A stretch of DNA of 64,000 nt from Allosediminivita pacifica (GCF_003054175.1 NZ_QBKN01000015.1:56209-120208), one strand, 5' to 3'; positions 8,024 to 19,108 are shown, counted from the first letter of the stretch. Notes: a model not told the origin generated them from the letters alone. Numbers and translations are program-made.

Positions 8024-9060
8024 CTGCCGAGATCCAGCAGCGTGATGCCGGCGAGCGCGAGAGCTGCGAGGAAGAGCGTTTCGGCCACGATCAGTGCGAT
8101 GGCACCACCGCCCACCTGCACGACGTTGCGCAGGTCGGTCTTCATGCCGACCGCGGCGATGGCCGCGAGCAGCGCCCAGGAGGCAGCCTTGCCCAGGAGA
8201 TCTGCGAGCGCCACGGGAATGAAGCCGAGTGAGTTCAGCACCGCGAGTGCGAGGAAGCCCAGCACGAAGGGCGGCACGATCGGCGGGCGGTTGCCGCCGG
8301 TGTCGGCGCTGCCTCCTTCGCTGCGCCAGAAGAGCGTGATGAGGACCACCACGGGGGCGAGGAACGACACGCGGATCAGCTTGACCAGCGTGGAGGTCTC
8401 GCCCGCCATCTCGGAGATCGAGAAGCCCGCGCCGACCACCTGCGCCACGTCATGCACGGTGGCGCCGATGAAGGCCCCGGCGGTTCGATCGTCGAATCCG
8501 AGCGCGTTCGTGAGGATCGGATAGACGATCATCGCGATGGTCGACAGCAGCGTGACGCCGAGGACGGTGAAGAGAAGGTTGCGCTCGGACTTGTCGTCCT
8601 TGGGCAGAACGGCGGCGATGGCCATGGCCGCTGAGGCGCCGCAGATGGCGACGGCGCCTGCGGTCAGCAGGGCAAAGCGCGGGCCCTGTTTGAGGAACCG
8701 CGCAAGCGCCATGCCGAAGAGGATGGTGAGGGCCGTGCCCGCCACCAGCAGGCCGATCATGCCCCATCCGAGCGACAGGAACAGCTCCCAGCTGATGCGC
8801 GCCCCGAGGATCGCGACCCCGAGGCGCAGCACGCTGCGGGCGGTGAAGGCGATGCCCTCCGACGTGGGGCCGGGCTCGCTCAGGAAATTCAGGGCGATGC
8901 CGAAGAGCAGCGCCATGAGCATCGCCGGAGCGCCGTAGTGCTCGGCCACGAACTGCGCCGCCAGCGCCACCAGCACCGAGACCATGAGCCCCGGTGCCAG
9001 TGCGCGGGCGCGTGTGGCCATGGGCGCCCCGAGCGCCGTGATGCGGTCCGTGGGCGCCAT
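8020..9060 (-). CDS. UPF0324/YeiH family membrane protein, candidate sulfite/sulfate exporter
   Basis: Polytopic inner-membrane protein of 346 residues with about ten hydrophobic helices and the UPF0324 signature GATVHDVAQVVGAG. Members beside taurine or isethionate genes are proposed to export sulfite or sulfate, but the function is not firmly proven. It starts 4 nt after the xsc stop and overlaps ackA, so it is translated with the desulfonation genes. Context supports disposal of the sulfite released by Xsc. A general anion carrier is the alternative. Confidence 0.88.
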   Translation of the reverse strand: MAPTDRITALGAPMATRARALAPGLMVSVLVALAAQFVAEHYGAPAMLMALLFGIALNFLSEPGPTSEGIAFTARSVLRLGVAILGARISWELFLSLGWGMIGLLVAGTALTILFGMALARFLKQGPRFALLTAGAVAICGASAAMAIAAVLPKDDKSERNLLFTVLGVTLLSTIAMIVYPILTNALGFDDRTAGAFIGATVHDVAQVVGAGFSISEMAGETSTLVKLIRVSFLAPVVVLITLFWRSEGGSADTGGNRPPIVPPFVLGFLALAVLNSLGFIPVALADLLGKAASWALLAAIAAVGMKTDLRNVVQVGGGAIALIVAETLFLAALALAGITLLDLGR

Positions 9061-9064
9061 GTCC

Positions 9065-10843
9065 TCAGGCGTCCTGTTCGACCATGTCGGCGGCGTCGAT
9101 GCCCGCCACCTGCACCGGCTTCTTCATGGCGTCGCGGCGGAAGGGCTCGCCCAGTTCCTGGTTGATGAGCGCCTCGATCAGGGTGGTCTTGCCGTGCTGC
9201 ATCTGGTCGGTGATCGCCTTGTCGAGCGCGGCGGTCAGTTCCTCCATCGTGCGCGCGACCACACCCTGCAGTCCGCAGGCCTGCGCGATACCGGCGTAGC
9301 TCACGTCGTCGTCCAACTCGGTACCGACGAAGTTGTCGTCGAACCAGAGCGTGGAGTTCCGCTTCTCGGCTCCCCACTGGTAGTTGCGGAAGACGATCTG
9401 CGTGACGGCGGGCCATTCGGAGCGGCCGATGGCGGTCAGTTCGTTCACGGCGATCCCGAAGGCGCCGTCGCCGGCAAAGCCCACCACGGGTACGTCGGGG
9501 CAGCCGATCTTGGCACCGACGATGGCGGGCAGGCCGTAGCCGCAGGGCCCGAACAGGCCGGGGGCGAGGTATTTCCGCCCCTCGTCGAAGCTCGGATAGG
9601 CGTTGCCGATGGCGCAGTTGTTGCCGATGTCGGAGCTGATGATCGCTTCGCGCGGCAGCGCGCTCTGGATCGCGCGCCAAGCCATGCGGGGGCTCATCCA
9701 GTCGGGCTTGTCGGCGCGGGCGCGTTCGTTCCAGCTGGTGCCGGGATCGTCGTCCTCGTGATCCATGGACGAGAGCTGCTGCGCCCATTTCGACTTGGTC
9801 TCGGCGATCTTCGCGCGGCGGGCATCGCGTCCTTCGTCACCTGCGGTTCCAGAGAGGCGGTTCAGGATGCCGGTGGCCACCTTGGCGGCGTCACCGATGA
9901 TGCCGACCGAGATCTTCTTGGTCAGGCCGATGCGGTCGGCGTTGATGTCGACCTGGATGATCCTCGCGTCCTGCGGCCAGTATTCCATTCCGTAGCCCGG
10001 CAGGGTCGAGAAGGGGTTGAGCCGGGTGCCGAGGGCAAGCACCACGTCGGCGTCCTTGATCAGCTCCATGGCCGCCTTGGAGCCGTTGTAGCCCAGCGGT
10101 CCGGCGAAGAGCGGGTGCGAGCCGGGGAAGGCGTCGTTGTGCTGGTAGCCCACGCAGACCGGCGCATCGAGCCGTTCGGCAAGCTCCATGGAGGCCTTGA
10201 TGCCACCCTTGGACAGAACGACGCCCGCGCCGTTGAGGATGACCGGGTTCCTTGCCTGCGATATCAGCTCGGCGGCCTTTTCGACTGAGGTTTCGCCGCC
10301 TGGGCTGCGCTCAAACTCGACGGGCTCTGGCAGATCGACGTCGATCACCTGGGTCCACATGTCGCGCGGAATGTTGAGCTGCGCGGGGGCCGAGAGGTGC
10401 TTGGCCTTGGCGATGACCCGGGCGAGCACCTCGGGCACGCGGGAGGGATCGCGGACCTCTTCCTGGTAGGCGACCATGTCCTCGAAGAGCTTCATCTGCT
10501 CGACTTCCTGGAACCCGCCCTGGCCGATGGTCTTGTTGGCGGCCTGCGGCGTCACCAGCAGCAGCGGCGTGTGATTCCAGTAGGCGGTCTTTACCGCGGT
10601 GACGAAGTTGGTGATGCCGGGGCCGTTCTGGGCGATCATCATCGACATCTTGCCGGTGGCGCGGGTATAGCCGTCGGCCATCATCCCGGCGCTGCCCTCG
10701 TGGGCGCAGTCCCAGAAGGTGATGCCGGCCTTCGGGAAGAGGTCCGAGATCGGCATCATGGCCGAGCCGATGATGCCGAAGGCGTGACGGATGCCGTGGC
10801 GCTGTAGAACCTTCACGAAGGCTTCTTCGGTGGTCATTTTCAT
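9065..10843 (-). CDS. xsc: Sulfoacetaldehyde acetyltransferase
   Basis: Thiamine-diphosphate enzyme cleaving sulfoacetaldehyde with phosphate to acetyl phosphate and sulfite; 592 residues, the usual Xsc length. Xsc-like features are the N-terminal TEEAFVKVLQRHGIRHAFGI, GSAMMPISDLFP, the AHEGSAGMMADGYTRATG region and the ThDP motif beginning GDGAFGIAVNE. The ATG at 10843 is preceded by GGAAGGGAG; a second ATG at 10837 is possible. It lies 31 nt after the GMC dehydrogenase and 4 nt before the UPF0324 gene, so it is the core of a C2-sulfonate degradation operon. Confidence 0.95.
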   Translation of the reverse strand: MKMTTEEAFVKVLQRHGIRHAFGIIGSAMMPISDLFPKAGITFWDCAHEGSAGMMADGYTRATGKMSMMIAQNGPGITNFVTAVKTAYWNHTPLLLVTPQAANKTIGQGGFQEVEQMKLFEDMVAYQEEVRDPSRVPEVLARVIAKAKHLSAPAQLNIPRDMWTQVIDVDLPEPVEFERSPGGETSVEKAAELISQARNPVILNGAGVVLSKGGIKASMELAERLDAPVCVGYQHNDAFPGSHPLFAGPLGYNGSKAAMELIKDADVVLALGTRLNPFSTLPGYGMEYWPQDARIIQVDINADRIGLTKKISVGIIGDAAKVATGILNRLSGTAGDEGRDARRAKIAETKSKWAQQLSSMDHEDDDPGTSWNERARADKPDWMSPRMAWRAIQSALPREAIISSDIGNNCAIGNAYPSFDEGRKYLAPGLFGPCGYGLPAIVGAKIGCPDVPVVGFAGDGAFGIAVNELTAIGRSEWPAVTQIVFRNYQWGAEKRNSTLWFDDNFVGTELDDDVSYAGIAQACGLQGVVARTMEELTAALDKAITDQMQHGKTTLIEALINQELGEPFRRDAMKKPVQVAGIDAADMVEQDA

Positions 10844-10874
10844 GGTGGTTGGCTCCCTTCCTGTTGTGGGGGCG

Positions 10875-12506
10875 TCAGGCCGTGGCGGCCAGCGCCCCTG
10901 TCTTGCGGTCCTCGAGGATCATGTCGGAGGCTTTCTCTCCGATCATGATCGCGGGGGCGTTCGTGTTTCCGGATACGATTTCGGGCATGATCGAACAATC
11001 GGCCACGCGCAGGCCCGCGACGCCGCGCACACGAAGGCGGGCGTCGACCACGGCCGCGGGATCCGTGCCCATGCGGCAGGTGCCGGTCGGGTGGTAGATC
11101 GAGGTCGAGTTGTTGCGCGCCCAGTCGAGTGTCCCTGCATCGTCGTCGAGCGGCAGGCTTTTGTCGGGCCTGAACTCGGCCGAGATCTTGGAGGCCAGCG
11201 GCGCGTGGCGGGCGATGGTGCGGGCGATGCGGACGCCCTCGGTGATTGTGCGGCAGTCGGTTTCGGTGGCGAGGTAGTTGGGCCGGATCACCGGGTGGTC
11301 GGCCGCCTCGGCCGAGCGCAAGCGGATCTCGCCGCGGCTTTCGGGGCGCAGCTGGCAGACCGAGGTGGTGAAGGCCGAGAAGGGGTGCACGCCCTCGCCG
11401 GGGCTGTCGGCGGACCAGGGTTGGACGTGGAACTGGATGTCCGGCGTTTCGACATGGTCGCCGGTGCGCAGGAAGCCTGTGGCGAGGCTGGCGGCCATGG
11501 TCATCGGCCCGGCGCGGAAGAGCGCATATTTCAGCGCGATGCGCGCCTGGTTATAGAGGCTGCGCACCTCGTCGTTGAGCGTGGGTTCGTGGCACTTGAA
11601 GACCAGCCGCGCCTGCAGGTGATCCTGCAGGTTGCGGCCCACGGCGGGTCGGTCGATGCGCACCTCGATGCCGTGGTCGCGCAGGTGGTCGCCTTCGCCG
11701 ATACCCGAAAGCATGAGGATTTGCGGCGAACCGATTGCGCCCGAGCTGAGGATCACTTCGGCATTGGCCCGCACGGTATGAAGGCTGCCGGCGCTGTCGC
11801 GGTAGACGACGCCCGTGGCGCGGCCGTCCTCGATCAGGACCCGCTGCGTGTGGGCGCGGGTGATGATCCGAAGGTTCTCGCGGTCGCGGACGGGATTGAG
11901 GAAAGCCACCGCGCTCGAGCAGCGTCGGCCGTTTCGCGTGGTGAGCTGGAAGTAGCCAACGCCCTCTTGGGTGGCGCCGTTGTAGTCGGGGTTGAAGGGA
12001 TAGCCCGCCTCCTGCGCGGCGGCGACCCAGGCATCGCAGATCGGACGCTGGATGCGCATGTTCGAGACCGCGAGCGGCCCCTCGTCGCCGTGGTAGTCGT
12101 CGGCCCCGCGTTCCTGGCCCTCGGAGCGCTTGAAGAGCGGGAGTAGGTCGCGCCAGCCCCAGCCGGTGTTGCCCATCTGGCGCCATCGTTCGTAGTCCTC
12201 GGGTTGGCCGCGGACGTAGAGCAGGCCGTTGAGCGAGGACGAGCCGCCGAGCACCTTGCCGCGCGGCCAGTCGAGGCGGCGGCCGTTCAGGCCGGGATCG
12301 GGTTCGGTCTTGTAGCACCAGTCCACGGACGGGTTGTGCATGGTCTTGAAGTAGCCGACCGGGATGTGGATCCAGGGGTTCAGGTCGCGTCCGCCCGCTT
12401 CGAGCAGGACCACCCGGTTGGCGGGGTCGGCGGAGAGGCGATTCGCGAGAACGCAACCGGCAGAGCCCGCACCGACGACGATGTAATCGGCCGTGATTTC
12501 AGTCAT
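10875..12506 (-). CDS. iseJ: GMC-family FAD dehydrogenase, probable isethionate dehydrogenase
   Basis: Glucose-methanol-choline oxidoreductase of 543 residues. It has the FAD dinucleotide motif VVGAGSAGCVLANRLS (from residue 10), GMC signature 1 (PRGKVLGGSSSLNGLLYVRG), signature 2 (GAIGSPQILMLSGIG), and the catalytic His/Asn region (HPTGTCRMG, SGNTNAPAIMIGEKASD). Similar proteins are annotated as choline dehydrogenase. Here it is the first gene of an operon with xsc and faces a TRAP importer and an IclR regulator, which matches published isethionate clusters in which GMC-type IseJ oxidises isethionate to sulfoacetaldehyde. Enzyme class is certain; substrate is context inference. Confidence 0.85.
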   Translation of the reverse strand: MTEITADYIVVGAGSAGCVLANRLSADPANRVVLLEAGGRDLNPWIHIPVGYFKTMHNPSVDWCYKTEPDPGLNGRRLDWPRGKVLGGSSSLNGLLYVRGQPEDYERWRQMGNTGWGWRDLLPLFKRSEGQERGADDYHGDEGPLAVSNMRIQRPICDAWVAAAQEAGYPFNPDYNGATQEGVGYFQLTTRNGRRCSSAVAFLNPVRDRENLRIITRAHTQRVLIEDGRATGVVYRDSAGSLHTVRANAEVILSSGAIGSPQILMLSGIGEGDHLRDHGIEVRIDRPAVGRNLQDHLQARLVFKCHEPTLNDEVRSLYNQARIALKYALFRAGPMTMAASLATGFLRTGDHVETPDIQFHVQPWSADSPGEGVHPFSAFTTSVCQLRPESRGEIRLRSAEAADHPVIRPNYLATETDCRTITEGVRIARTIARHAPLASKISAEFRPDKSLPLDDDAGTLDWARNNSTSIYHPTGTCRMGTDPAAVVDARLRVRGVAGLRVADCSIMPEIVSGNTNAPAIMIGEKASDMILEDRKTGALAATA

Positions 12507-12623
12507 CTAAGCTCCCCCTCCCGGCGCCTTTTCGGGCGTTCGGAAATTTTCCTTGCGTCACCATCCATAAATCCTCAATTATTGATACTGCAAGTCTCAT
12601 TTTTGAGCTTCAGGGAGGAGAAA
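12507..12623. promoter_or_regulatory. Divergent promoter region with IclR-type palindrome
   Basis: This 117-bp space separates the sulfonate catabolic operon (minus) from the TRAP importer operon (plus). It holds a perfect 11-bp palindrome GGAAA-T-TTTCC at 12542-12552, which resembles the GGAAAT-N-ATTTCC core bound by IclR-family repressors. It could serve as a shared operator for the IclR gene at the end of the plus-strand operon. No confident -10/-35 pair was identified. Confidence 0.45.
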
Positions 12624-13859
12624 ATGAAAATTTCACAAACCCTTGCCGGGTTATCCCGGCGGGACCTGTTCCGCTTGAGCGGACAGTTCGGGCTGTCGTC
12701 AGTGCTGCTTGGCGCCGGGGCGCTGACGGGGGCGGCGACGCTGCCCCAGATCGCGGCGGCGGCAGAAACCAGTTACACCAAGCGGTTCGGCAAGGAGCCC
12801 AAGCACACGCTCAAGATGGGCGCGTCGGGCTTCAACGCGCGCAACCTGCTGATCGAGCGCATGGGAGCGCTGGAGTTCGCCCGGGACCTGGAGGAGAGGA
12901 CCGAGGGCGAGATCCGCGTGGAGTTCATCGGCGACAACCAGCTTTGCGGGCAGCTGAGCTGCGTGGAGAAGACCCAGCTTGGCGTGGTCGACATGTACGC
13001 GGCCTCGACCCAGAACTCGGCGGGCGCGGCGCCCTACCTGAACGTGCTGGACTACGCCTACATGTTTCCCAGCCGGGCCTCGCAGTACCATTTCCTCTAC
13101 AGCCCGGAATCGCAAAAACTCCTGCGCGAACCGCTCGAGAAACGGCACGGGCTGAAGTTCCTGTTCTCGCATTGCGAGCTGCGGGGGCTTCAGATGGGCA
13201 AGACCTTCGAGGACAAGCCGACGGTGACGACGCTGGAGGAGCTGTTCGGCACCAAGAACCGGGTGACCGGCACGCAGCTTGGCCGGATCGCGATGCAGCT
13301 TCTGAACCTCAACCCGGTTCCGGTCGCGTGGGAGGAGACGCTGGACGGGCTGAAGCAGGGGCTGATCGACGGGGCCGAAACATGGGCCTCCGCCGTGGCC
13401 TATGCCAACATGTCTCCGGTGGTGAGCCAGTCGGTGGACCTGAAGTTCTTCTGCGGGACAGAGCACACGTCGATGTCGGCATCGCTCTTCGACAGCATGG
13501 AGCCGCACTTGCAGGACGCGATCATGGAGTCGGCCTATTGGGCGCAGGTGCATGTGCAGGGCGCCAACGAGGCGGCGCTGATCAAGACGGTGGGCTTCTC
13601 GGATCCGCAGTTGCCCGACACGATCTTCGTGCGCGACGGGGTGCGGCCGGCCTTCCTGCCCGACGACCAGATCAAGATCGCCGAGGAAATGTGCTCGCCC
13701 GAGTACAACCCAGAGCCATGGGCACAGTGGCGCGAACGGTTGAATTCCTGGGCGGGTGGCATCGACACCTACCAGGAGATCTACGATGTGGCGCGCCAGA
13801 TCCCAACGGACATGAAGCCCGAGAACGTGGAGCCGCGGCGCTGGTGGCGCTCGGCCTGA
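12624..13859 (+). CDS. TRAP transporter substrate-binding protein (DctP family), probable isethionate binder
   Basis: Periplasmic solute-binding protein of 411 residues. ATG 12624 follows GGGAGGAG at 12613-12620. The N-terminus carries a Tat-type signal (S11-R-R-D-L-F16 followed by a hydrophobic stretch ending AAAAE), so it may be exported folded. The body is DctP-like (FIGDNQLCGQLSCVEKTQLG, VAWEETLDGLKQGLIDGAE). It is the first gene of binding protein-small permease-large permease-IclR, divergent from the GMC/xsc operon. Published marine isethionate clusters carry a TRAP importer called IseKLM; this is the likely counterpart. Confidence 0.92.
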   Translation: MKISQTLAGLSRRDLFRLSGQFGLSSVLLGAGALTGAATLPQIAAAAETSYTKRFGKEPKHTLKMGASGFNARNLLIERMGALEFARDLEERTEGEIRVEFIGDNQLCGQLSCVEKTQLGVVDMYAASTQNSAGAAPYLNVLDYAYMFPSRASQYHFLYSPESQKLLREPLEKRHGLKFLFSHCELRGLQMGKTFEDKPTVTTLEELFGTKNRVTGTQLGRIAMQLLNLNPVPVAWEETLDGLKQGLIDGAETWASAVAYANMSPVVSQSVDLKFFCGTEHTSMSASLFDSMEPHLQDAIMESAYWAQVHVQGANEAALIKTVGFSDPQLPDTIFVRDGVRPAFLPDDQIKIAEEMCSPEYNPEPWAQWRERLNSWAGGIDTYQEIYDVARQIPTDMKPENVEPRRWWRSA

Positions 13860-13954
13860 GGCCATGACGGCACCGGGCGGCGCAGTCGTGTTGCCCGGTG
13901 TGTCGCCCCGGCAGGGGCGCAAGAGAAAACGGGAACCCTGAAGGAGGAGTGGGG

Positions 13955-14626
13955 ATGACCGACTGGATGCAGGGGGCGGGCGCCATCCTGAGCGCGCTCG
14001 CGGCAGGCGATTCATGGATGCTGAGCGAGGCGCTGCGCCACCCGGTGACCTGGCCGCTGGGGCTGGTTGTCATGCTGGTGGGGGCGGCGCTGCTGCTGAC
14101 GGTCTACCGGCTGGTGCCGCTGGTCGAGAAATACCTCGAGCCCACGATCATGGTGGTCTCGTACCTCGCGATCGGGGGGATCATCTTCGTCGAGGTTTTT
14201 CGCCGCTTCGTGATGGAGCAACAGGCGGCCTGGTCGACGACGCTGCCGCCCTTCCTGTTCCTGATCATGACCTGGTTCGGGTGCAGCTATAACGTGAAGC
14301 TGCGCACGCACCTGGCCTTTGCCGAGTTCCGCAACATGATGGGGCGGGGCGGGCAGATGGCCTGCCTGATGTTCGACGCGGTGCTGTGGATCGGCTTTGC
14401 CTGGGTGGTCATGGTGACCGCGGCGCGTGTGACGGCGAATTCGGCGGCGAATTTCCAGATCATGCTGGGCACCGACAACACCATGCAATGGTGGTTCCTG
14501 ATCTCGGTGCCGCTGGCCTTCACCACGCTGGTGGCGCGGGTGCTCGAGAACATGGGCGAGGACATTGCCGCCTACAGGGCCGAGGCGCCGACACTGGTGC
14601 GGCAGGCCGTAATCGGGGGCGATTGA
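13955..14626 (+). CDS. TRAP transporter small permease (DctQ family)
   Basis: Small membrane subunit of the TRAP importer, 223 residues. ATG 13955 follows AAGGAGGAG at 13941-13949. Four main hydrophobic spans are visible, with the DctQ-type KLRTHLAFAEF segment. The N-terminus is longer than usual (about 30 residues before the first helix). Its stop overlaps the start of the large permease (TGATG), so the two membrane subunits are coupled. It sits 95 nt after the binding protein, a gap that could allow more binding protein than permease to be made. Confidence 0.93.
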   Translation: MTDWMQGAGAILSALAAGDSWMLSEALRHPVTWPLGLVVMLVGAALLLTVYRLVPLVEKYLEPTIMVVSYLAIGGIIFVEVFRRFVMEQQAAWSTTLPPFLFLIMTWFGCSYNVKLRTHLAFAEFRNMMGRGGQMACLMFDAVLWIGFAWVVMVTAARVTANSAANFQIMLGTDNTMQWWFLISVPLAFTTLVARVLENMGEDIAAYRAEAPTLVRQAVIGGD

Positions 14627-15990
14627 TGTCTGACGGGTCCATCATCACGCTGCTGTCCATCGGCGTCACCGGGCTGTTCATGCTCGGCGTCCCGGTCTTT
14701 CTCGTCATCGGTTACTGGGTCATCGGCATGTCCTTCCTGCTGGGAATGCCGCTCGACAACATCGGCGCCGCGCTGTCGGACGTCTTTACCGACGGGTTCG
14801 CCCTGCTGGCGATGCCGCTGTTCATCCTGACCGGTGATCTCATAAACCGCTCCGGCATCGCCCGGCGGTTGTCGGATTTCGCCTATTCCTGCCTCGGCTG
14901 GCTGAGGGGCGGGCTGGCCATGGCCTCGCTCGGGGCCTGTGGGCTGTTCGCGGCGATCTCGGGGTCGAACTCGGCCACGACGGCCACCATCGGGTCGATG
15001 CTGCACCCCGAGATGGTCAAGGGCGGCTATGACGAGCGCTTCTCGGCCGCGACGGCGGCGGCGGGCGGTACGGTGGGGATCATCATCCCGCCTTCGATCA
15101 TCTTCATCGTCTACGGTTTCCTGCTGAACCTGCCGATCTCCGAGCTTTTCGTGGCGGGGATCATCCCGGGCACGCTGATGGTGCTCGGCATGATGCTGGC
15201 GGCCTTCGTGATCTGCCGCCGCAACGGCTGGGGCTACCTGATCGCGCTGTCGCCCCTACGGGTCGCCAAGTCCGGGCTGGGTGCGTGGCTGGGGTTCTTC
15301 GCCATCGGGCTGGTGCTCTGGGGGATCTACACCGGCAAGTTTTCCCCGACCGAGGCCGCGGGGGTCACGGTCGGGTTCTGCGTCATCGTGGGGTTCCTCT
15401 GCCTGCCGCTGCACCGGATGGTGAATCGTGGCAGGACCGAGCGGCCTGACGTGAGCGAGCGAAGCTTTGGCGAAATGCTGGTAGTGCGCGGCTTCGGCCC
15501 GCTGGAATTGCCTTCGATCACCATGCGGTCGGCGCAGATCACCGGCATCCTCGCACCGCTGATCGCGGTGTCGGTGGTGATGCAGCAGATCCTGTCGGTC
15601 CTCGGCGCGCAGGAGATCATCGGCAGCTTCGTGACGTCGATGGGCGGCTATTACGCGGTGCTTTTCACCTCGATGGCGATCGTCTTCGTGGCGGGCATGG
15701 TGCTGGAGAGCCTGCCGGTGACCATCATCCTCGCCCCGATCCTGGCGCCGGTGGCGCAGGACGTGGGGGTGGAGCCTGTGCAGTTCGCGGTGATCTTCCT
15801 CGTGGGCGCCTCGATCGGGTTCATCACGCCGCCTTACGGGCTGAACCTCTACGTGGCCTCGGGCGTGACGGGCGTGCCCTACTTCCGGCTGCTGCGCTAC
15901 ACGCTCTTTTACCTGGTCACGCTGATCGGGGTCTGGCTGCTGGTCGCGCTGGTGCCCGCGCTGTCGACAGTTCTGCTGCCGCAGGGCTAG
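14626..15990 (+). CDS. TRAP transporter large permease (DctM family)
   Basis: Large TRAP permease, 454 residues, about 12 hydrophobic helices, driving ion-coupled uptake of the captured solute. DctM features include FADGFALLAMPLFIL-like text (FTDGFALLAMPLFILTGDL), SGSNSATTATIGSMLHPEM, GIIIPPSIIFIVYG and the C-terminal FITPPYGLNLYVASG. The start overlaps the DctQ stop. The IclR regulator follows after 8 nt, so transporter and regulator are probably co-transcribed. Confidence 0.95.
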   Translation: MSDGSIITLLSIGVTGLFMLGVPVFLVIGYWVIGMSFLLGMPLDNIGAALSDVFTDGFALLAMPLFILTGDLINRSGIARRLSDFAYSCLGWLRGGLAMASLGACGLFAAISGSNSATTATIGSMLHPEMVKGGYDERFSAATAAAGGTVGIIIPPSIIFIVYGFLLNLPISELFVAGIIPGTLMVLGMMLAAFVICRRNGWGYLIALSPLRVAKSGLGAWLGFFAIGLVLWGIYTGKFSPTEAAGVTVGFCVIVGFLCLPLHRMVNRGRTERPDVSERSFGEMLVVRGFGPLELPSITMRSAQITGILAPLIAVSVVMQQILSVLGAQEIIGSFVTSMGGYYAVLFTSMAIVFVAGMVLESLPVTIILAPILAPVAQDVGVEPVQFAVIFLVGASIGFITPPYGLNLYVASGVTGVPYFRLLRYTLFYLVTLIGVWLLVALVPALSTVLLPQG

Positions 15991-15998
15991 GAAGGGGG

Positions 15999-16781
15999 AT
16001 GGACGACCGCAAGACAGACACGATTCCCACCAACCTGCGTCTGCTCATGGTGATTGAGGAGATCGCGCGCGCCGAGGGGCCGGTGACTCCCACCGTCGTC
16101 AACGAGGCGCTGGGCCTGCCGAAGCCGACGATCCACCGGCTTTTCACCACGCTGGAAGACGAGGGCTTCATCCAGCCGGATCTCGAAGGCCGGGGGTTTT
16201 CACCCGGTCCGCGGCTACGGGCCATGGCGGGGGGCATCCTGTCGTCGCGGCGGGTGCGGACGGCTCGGCAGGCCATCCTTCAGAACCTCAGCCGCGAGAT
16301 CGGCGAGACCTGCAACATCTCGCTGCCCGCGCGGGATGCGATGATCTACCTAGAGCGGGTGGAGACCGAGTGGCCGCTGCGGATCCAGCTGCCGATCGGC
16401 ACGCGGGTGCCCTTCTACTGCACGGCGAGCGGGAAGATGTACCTCAGTTCGCTGTCGCAGGCGCATCTGCGGGCCTATCTTGACGCGACGCCGCTGGAGG
16501 CGCGAACGCCGAACACGATCACCGACCGGCCGGCGCTGGCCGCCGAGATCGCGGATGTGCGGAGGCAGGGCTACGCGCTCGACCGCGAGGAGTTCATGAC
16601 CGACATGGTGGCGCTGGCTGTGCCGGTGGTGGACGCGGGCGGGCGGCTGATGGCGACGCTGTCCTTCCACGCGCCGACCCAGCGGTTCGATGCCGAGCGC
16701 GCGGTGGCCTGCCTTGGCACACTGCGGGGGGCGGCGGATGCGCTGAGCCGGATGATCGACGGCGAGAGCCGGTTGCGCTGA
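15999..16781 (+). CDS. IclR-family transcriptional regulator
   Basis: DNA-binding regulator of 260 residues: N-terminal winged helix-turn-helix (LRLLMVIEEIARAEGPVTPT to KPTIHRLFTTLEDEGF, residues ~10-55) and C-terminal IclR effector domain (from ~80). The ATG lies just after GGAAGGGGG and 8 nt after the DctM stop. IclR proteins usually sense the pathway substrate or an intermediate. As the last gene of the TRAP operon it likely controls uptake and the divergent catabolic operon, perhaps through the palindrome at 12542-12552. The effector is inferred to be isethionate or sulfoacetaldehyde. Confidence 0.93.
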   Translation: MDDRKTDTIPTNLRLLMVIEEIARAEGPVTPTVVNEALGLPKPTIHRLFTTLEDEGFIQPDLEGRGFSPGPRLRAMAGGILSSRRVRTARQAILQNLSREIGETCNISLPARDAMIYLERVETEWPLRIQLPIGTRVPFYCTASGKMYLSSLSQAHLRAYLDATPLEARTPNTITDRPALAAEIADVRRQGYALDREEFMTDMVALAVPVVDAGGRLMATLSFHAPTQRFDAERAVACLGTLRGAADALSRMIDGESRLR

Positions 16782-16787
16782 GTCCTC

Positions 16788-17306
16788 TCAGGCGGGGTCG
16801 CTTTGCGCGCCGCGCCACATGGCCCAGAGCGCGACCGGCACGGCGATCAGCGCCCCGACGAAGGCGCCCTGCTGCATCATCGCCGCGCGCAGGAAGCTAT
16901 CGGTGTCGGTGACGGTTTCGGGGATCGGCCGGTCGGCGGTGTAGGCCGGCGCTATCATTCCGAGGGTGAGCCCCGCCATGGCGCAGGCGAGTGCGATGAC
17001 GACCGCCACGCCGATGGCCGAGAGGCCGCTCGAAAAATAGGTCTGACGGGACCGGATCATCAGAAGCCCCATGACGCAGGCAGGCAGGCTGACCAGCAGG
17101 CCGAGCCGTCCGCCTTCCCGCAGGCCCACGAGCGAGGCGCCGAGGCGGTTCTGAAGCGCCTCGGAGAGGCCGGCCTCGATGAACTTCATGTCGTGGAAAT
17201 AGCTGGCGCCGACGGAGTAGCCGATCTGGTTCGCAAGCGCACCGAATGCCCCGGCGACGAGCGCCGCCAGTGCCAGCAGCGCTACGAATATCGGCCATTT
17301 CGACAT
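16788..17306 (-). CDS. Hypothetical four-helix membrane protein
   Basis: Unrecognised protein of 172 residues with about four hydrophobic helices: an N-terminal one (residues 4-25), two central ones, and one near the C-terminus (GAFVGALIAVPVALWAMW). A ~50-residue segment between the first two helices (GASYFHDMKFIEAGLSEALQ) is probably periplasmic. ATG 17306 was chosen over a GTG 12 nt upstream because AGGAG precedes it. It converges with the IclR gene with 6 nt between. No function is proposed. Confidence 0.7.
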   Translation of the reverse strand: MSKWPIFVALLALAALVAGAFGALANQIGYSVGASYFHDMKFIEAGLSEALQNRLGASLVGLREGGRLGLLVSLPACVMGLLMIRSRQTYFSSGLSAIGVAVVIALACAMAGLTLGMIAPAYTADRPIPETVTDTDSFLRAAMMQQGAFVGALIAVPVALWAMWRGAQSDPA

Positions 17307-17425
17307 GGCTCCTGCCACCTGCCTCGTCTGTCGGCGCCGGGGCGCCTGCCCGTGATCGGTCTGTACCGGTCTTTATTCAAATTCTGATCAAAACCTGACC
17401 GCGGCGCAAGGTTTTTGCCGCGTTT

Positions 17426-19104
<1,679 letters not shown>

Positions 19105-19108
<4 letters not shown>

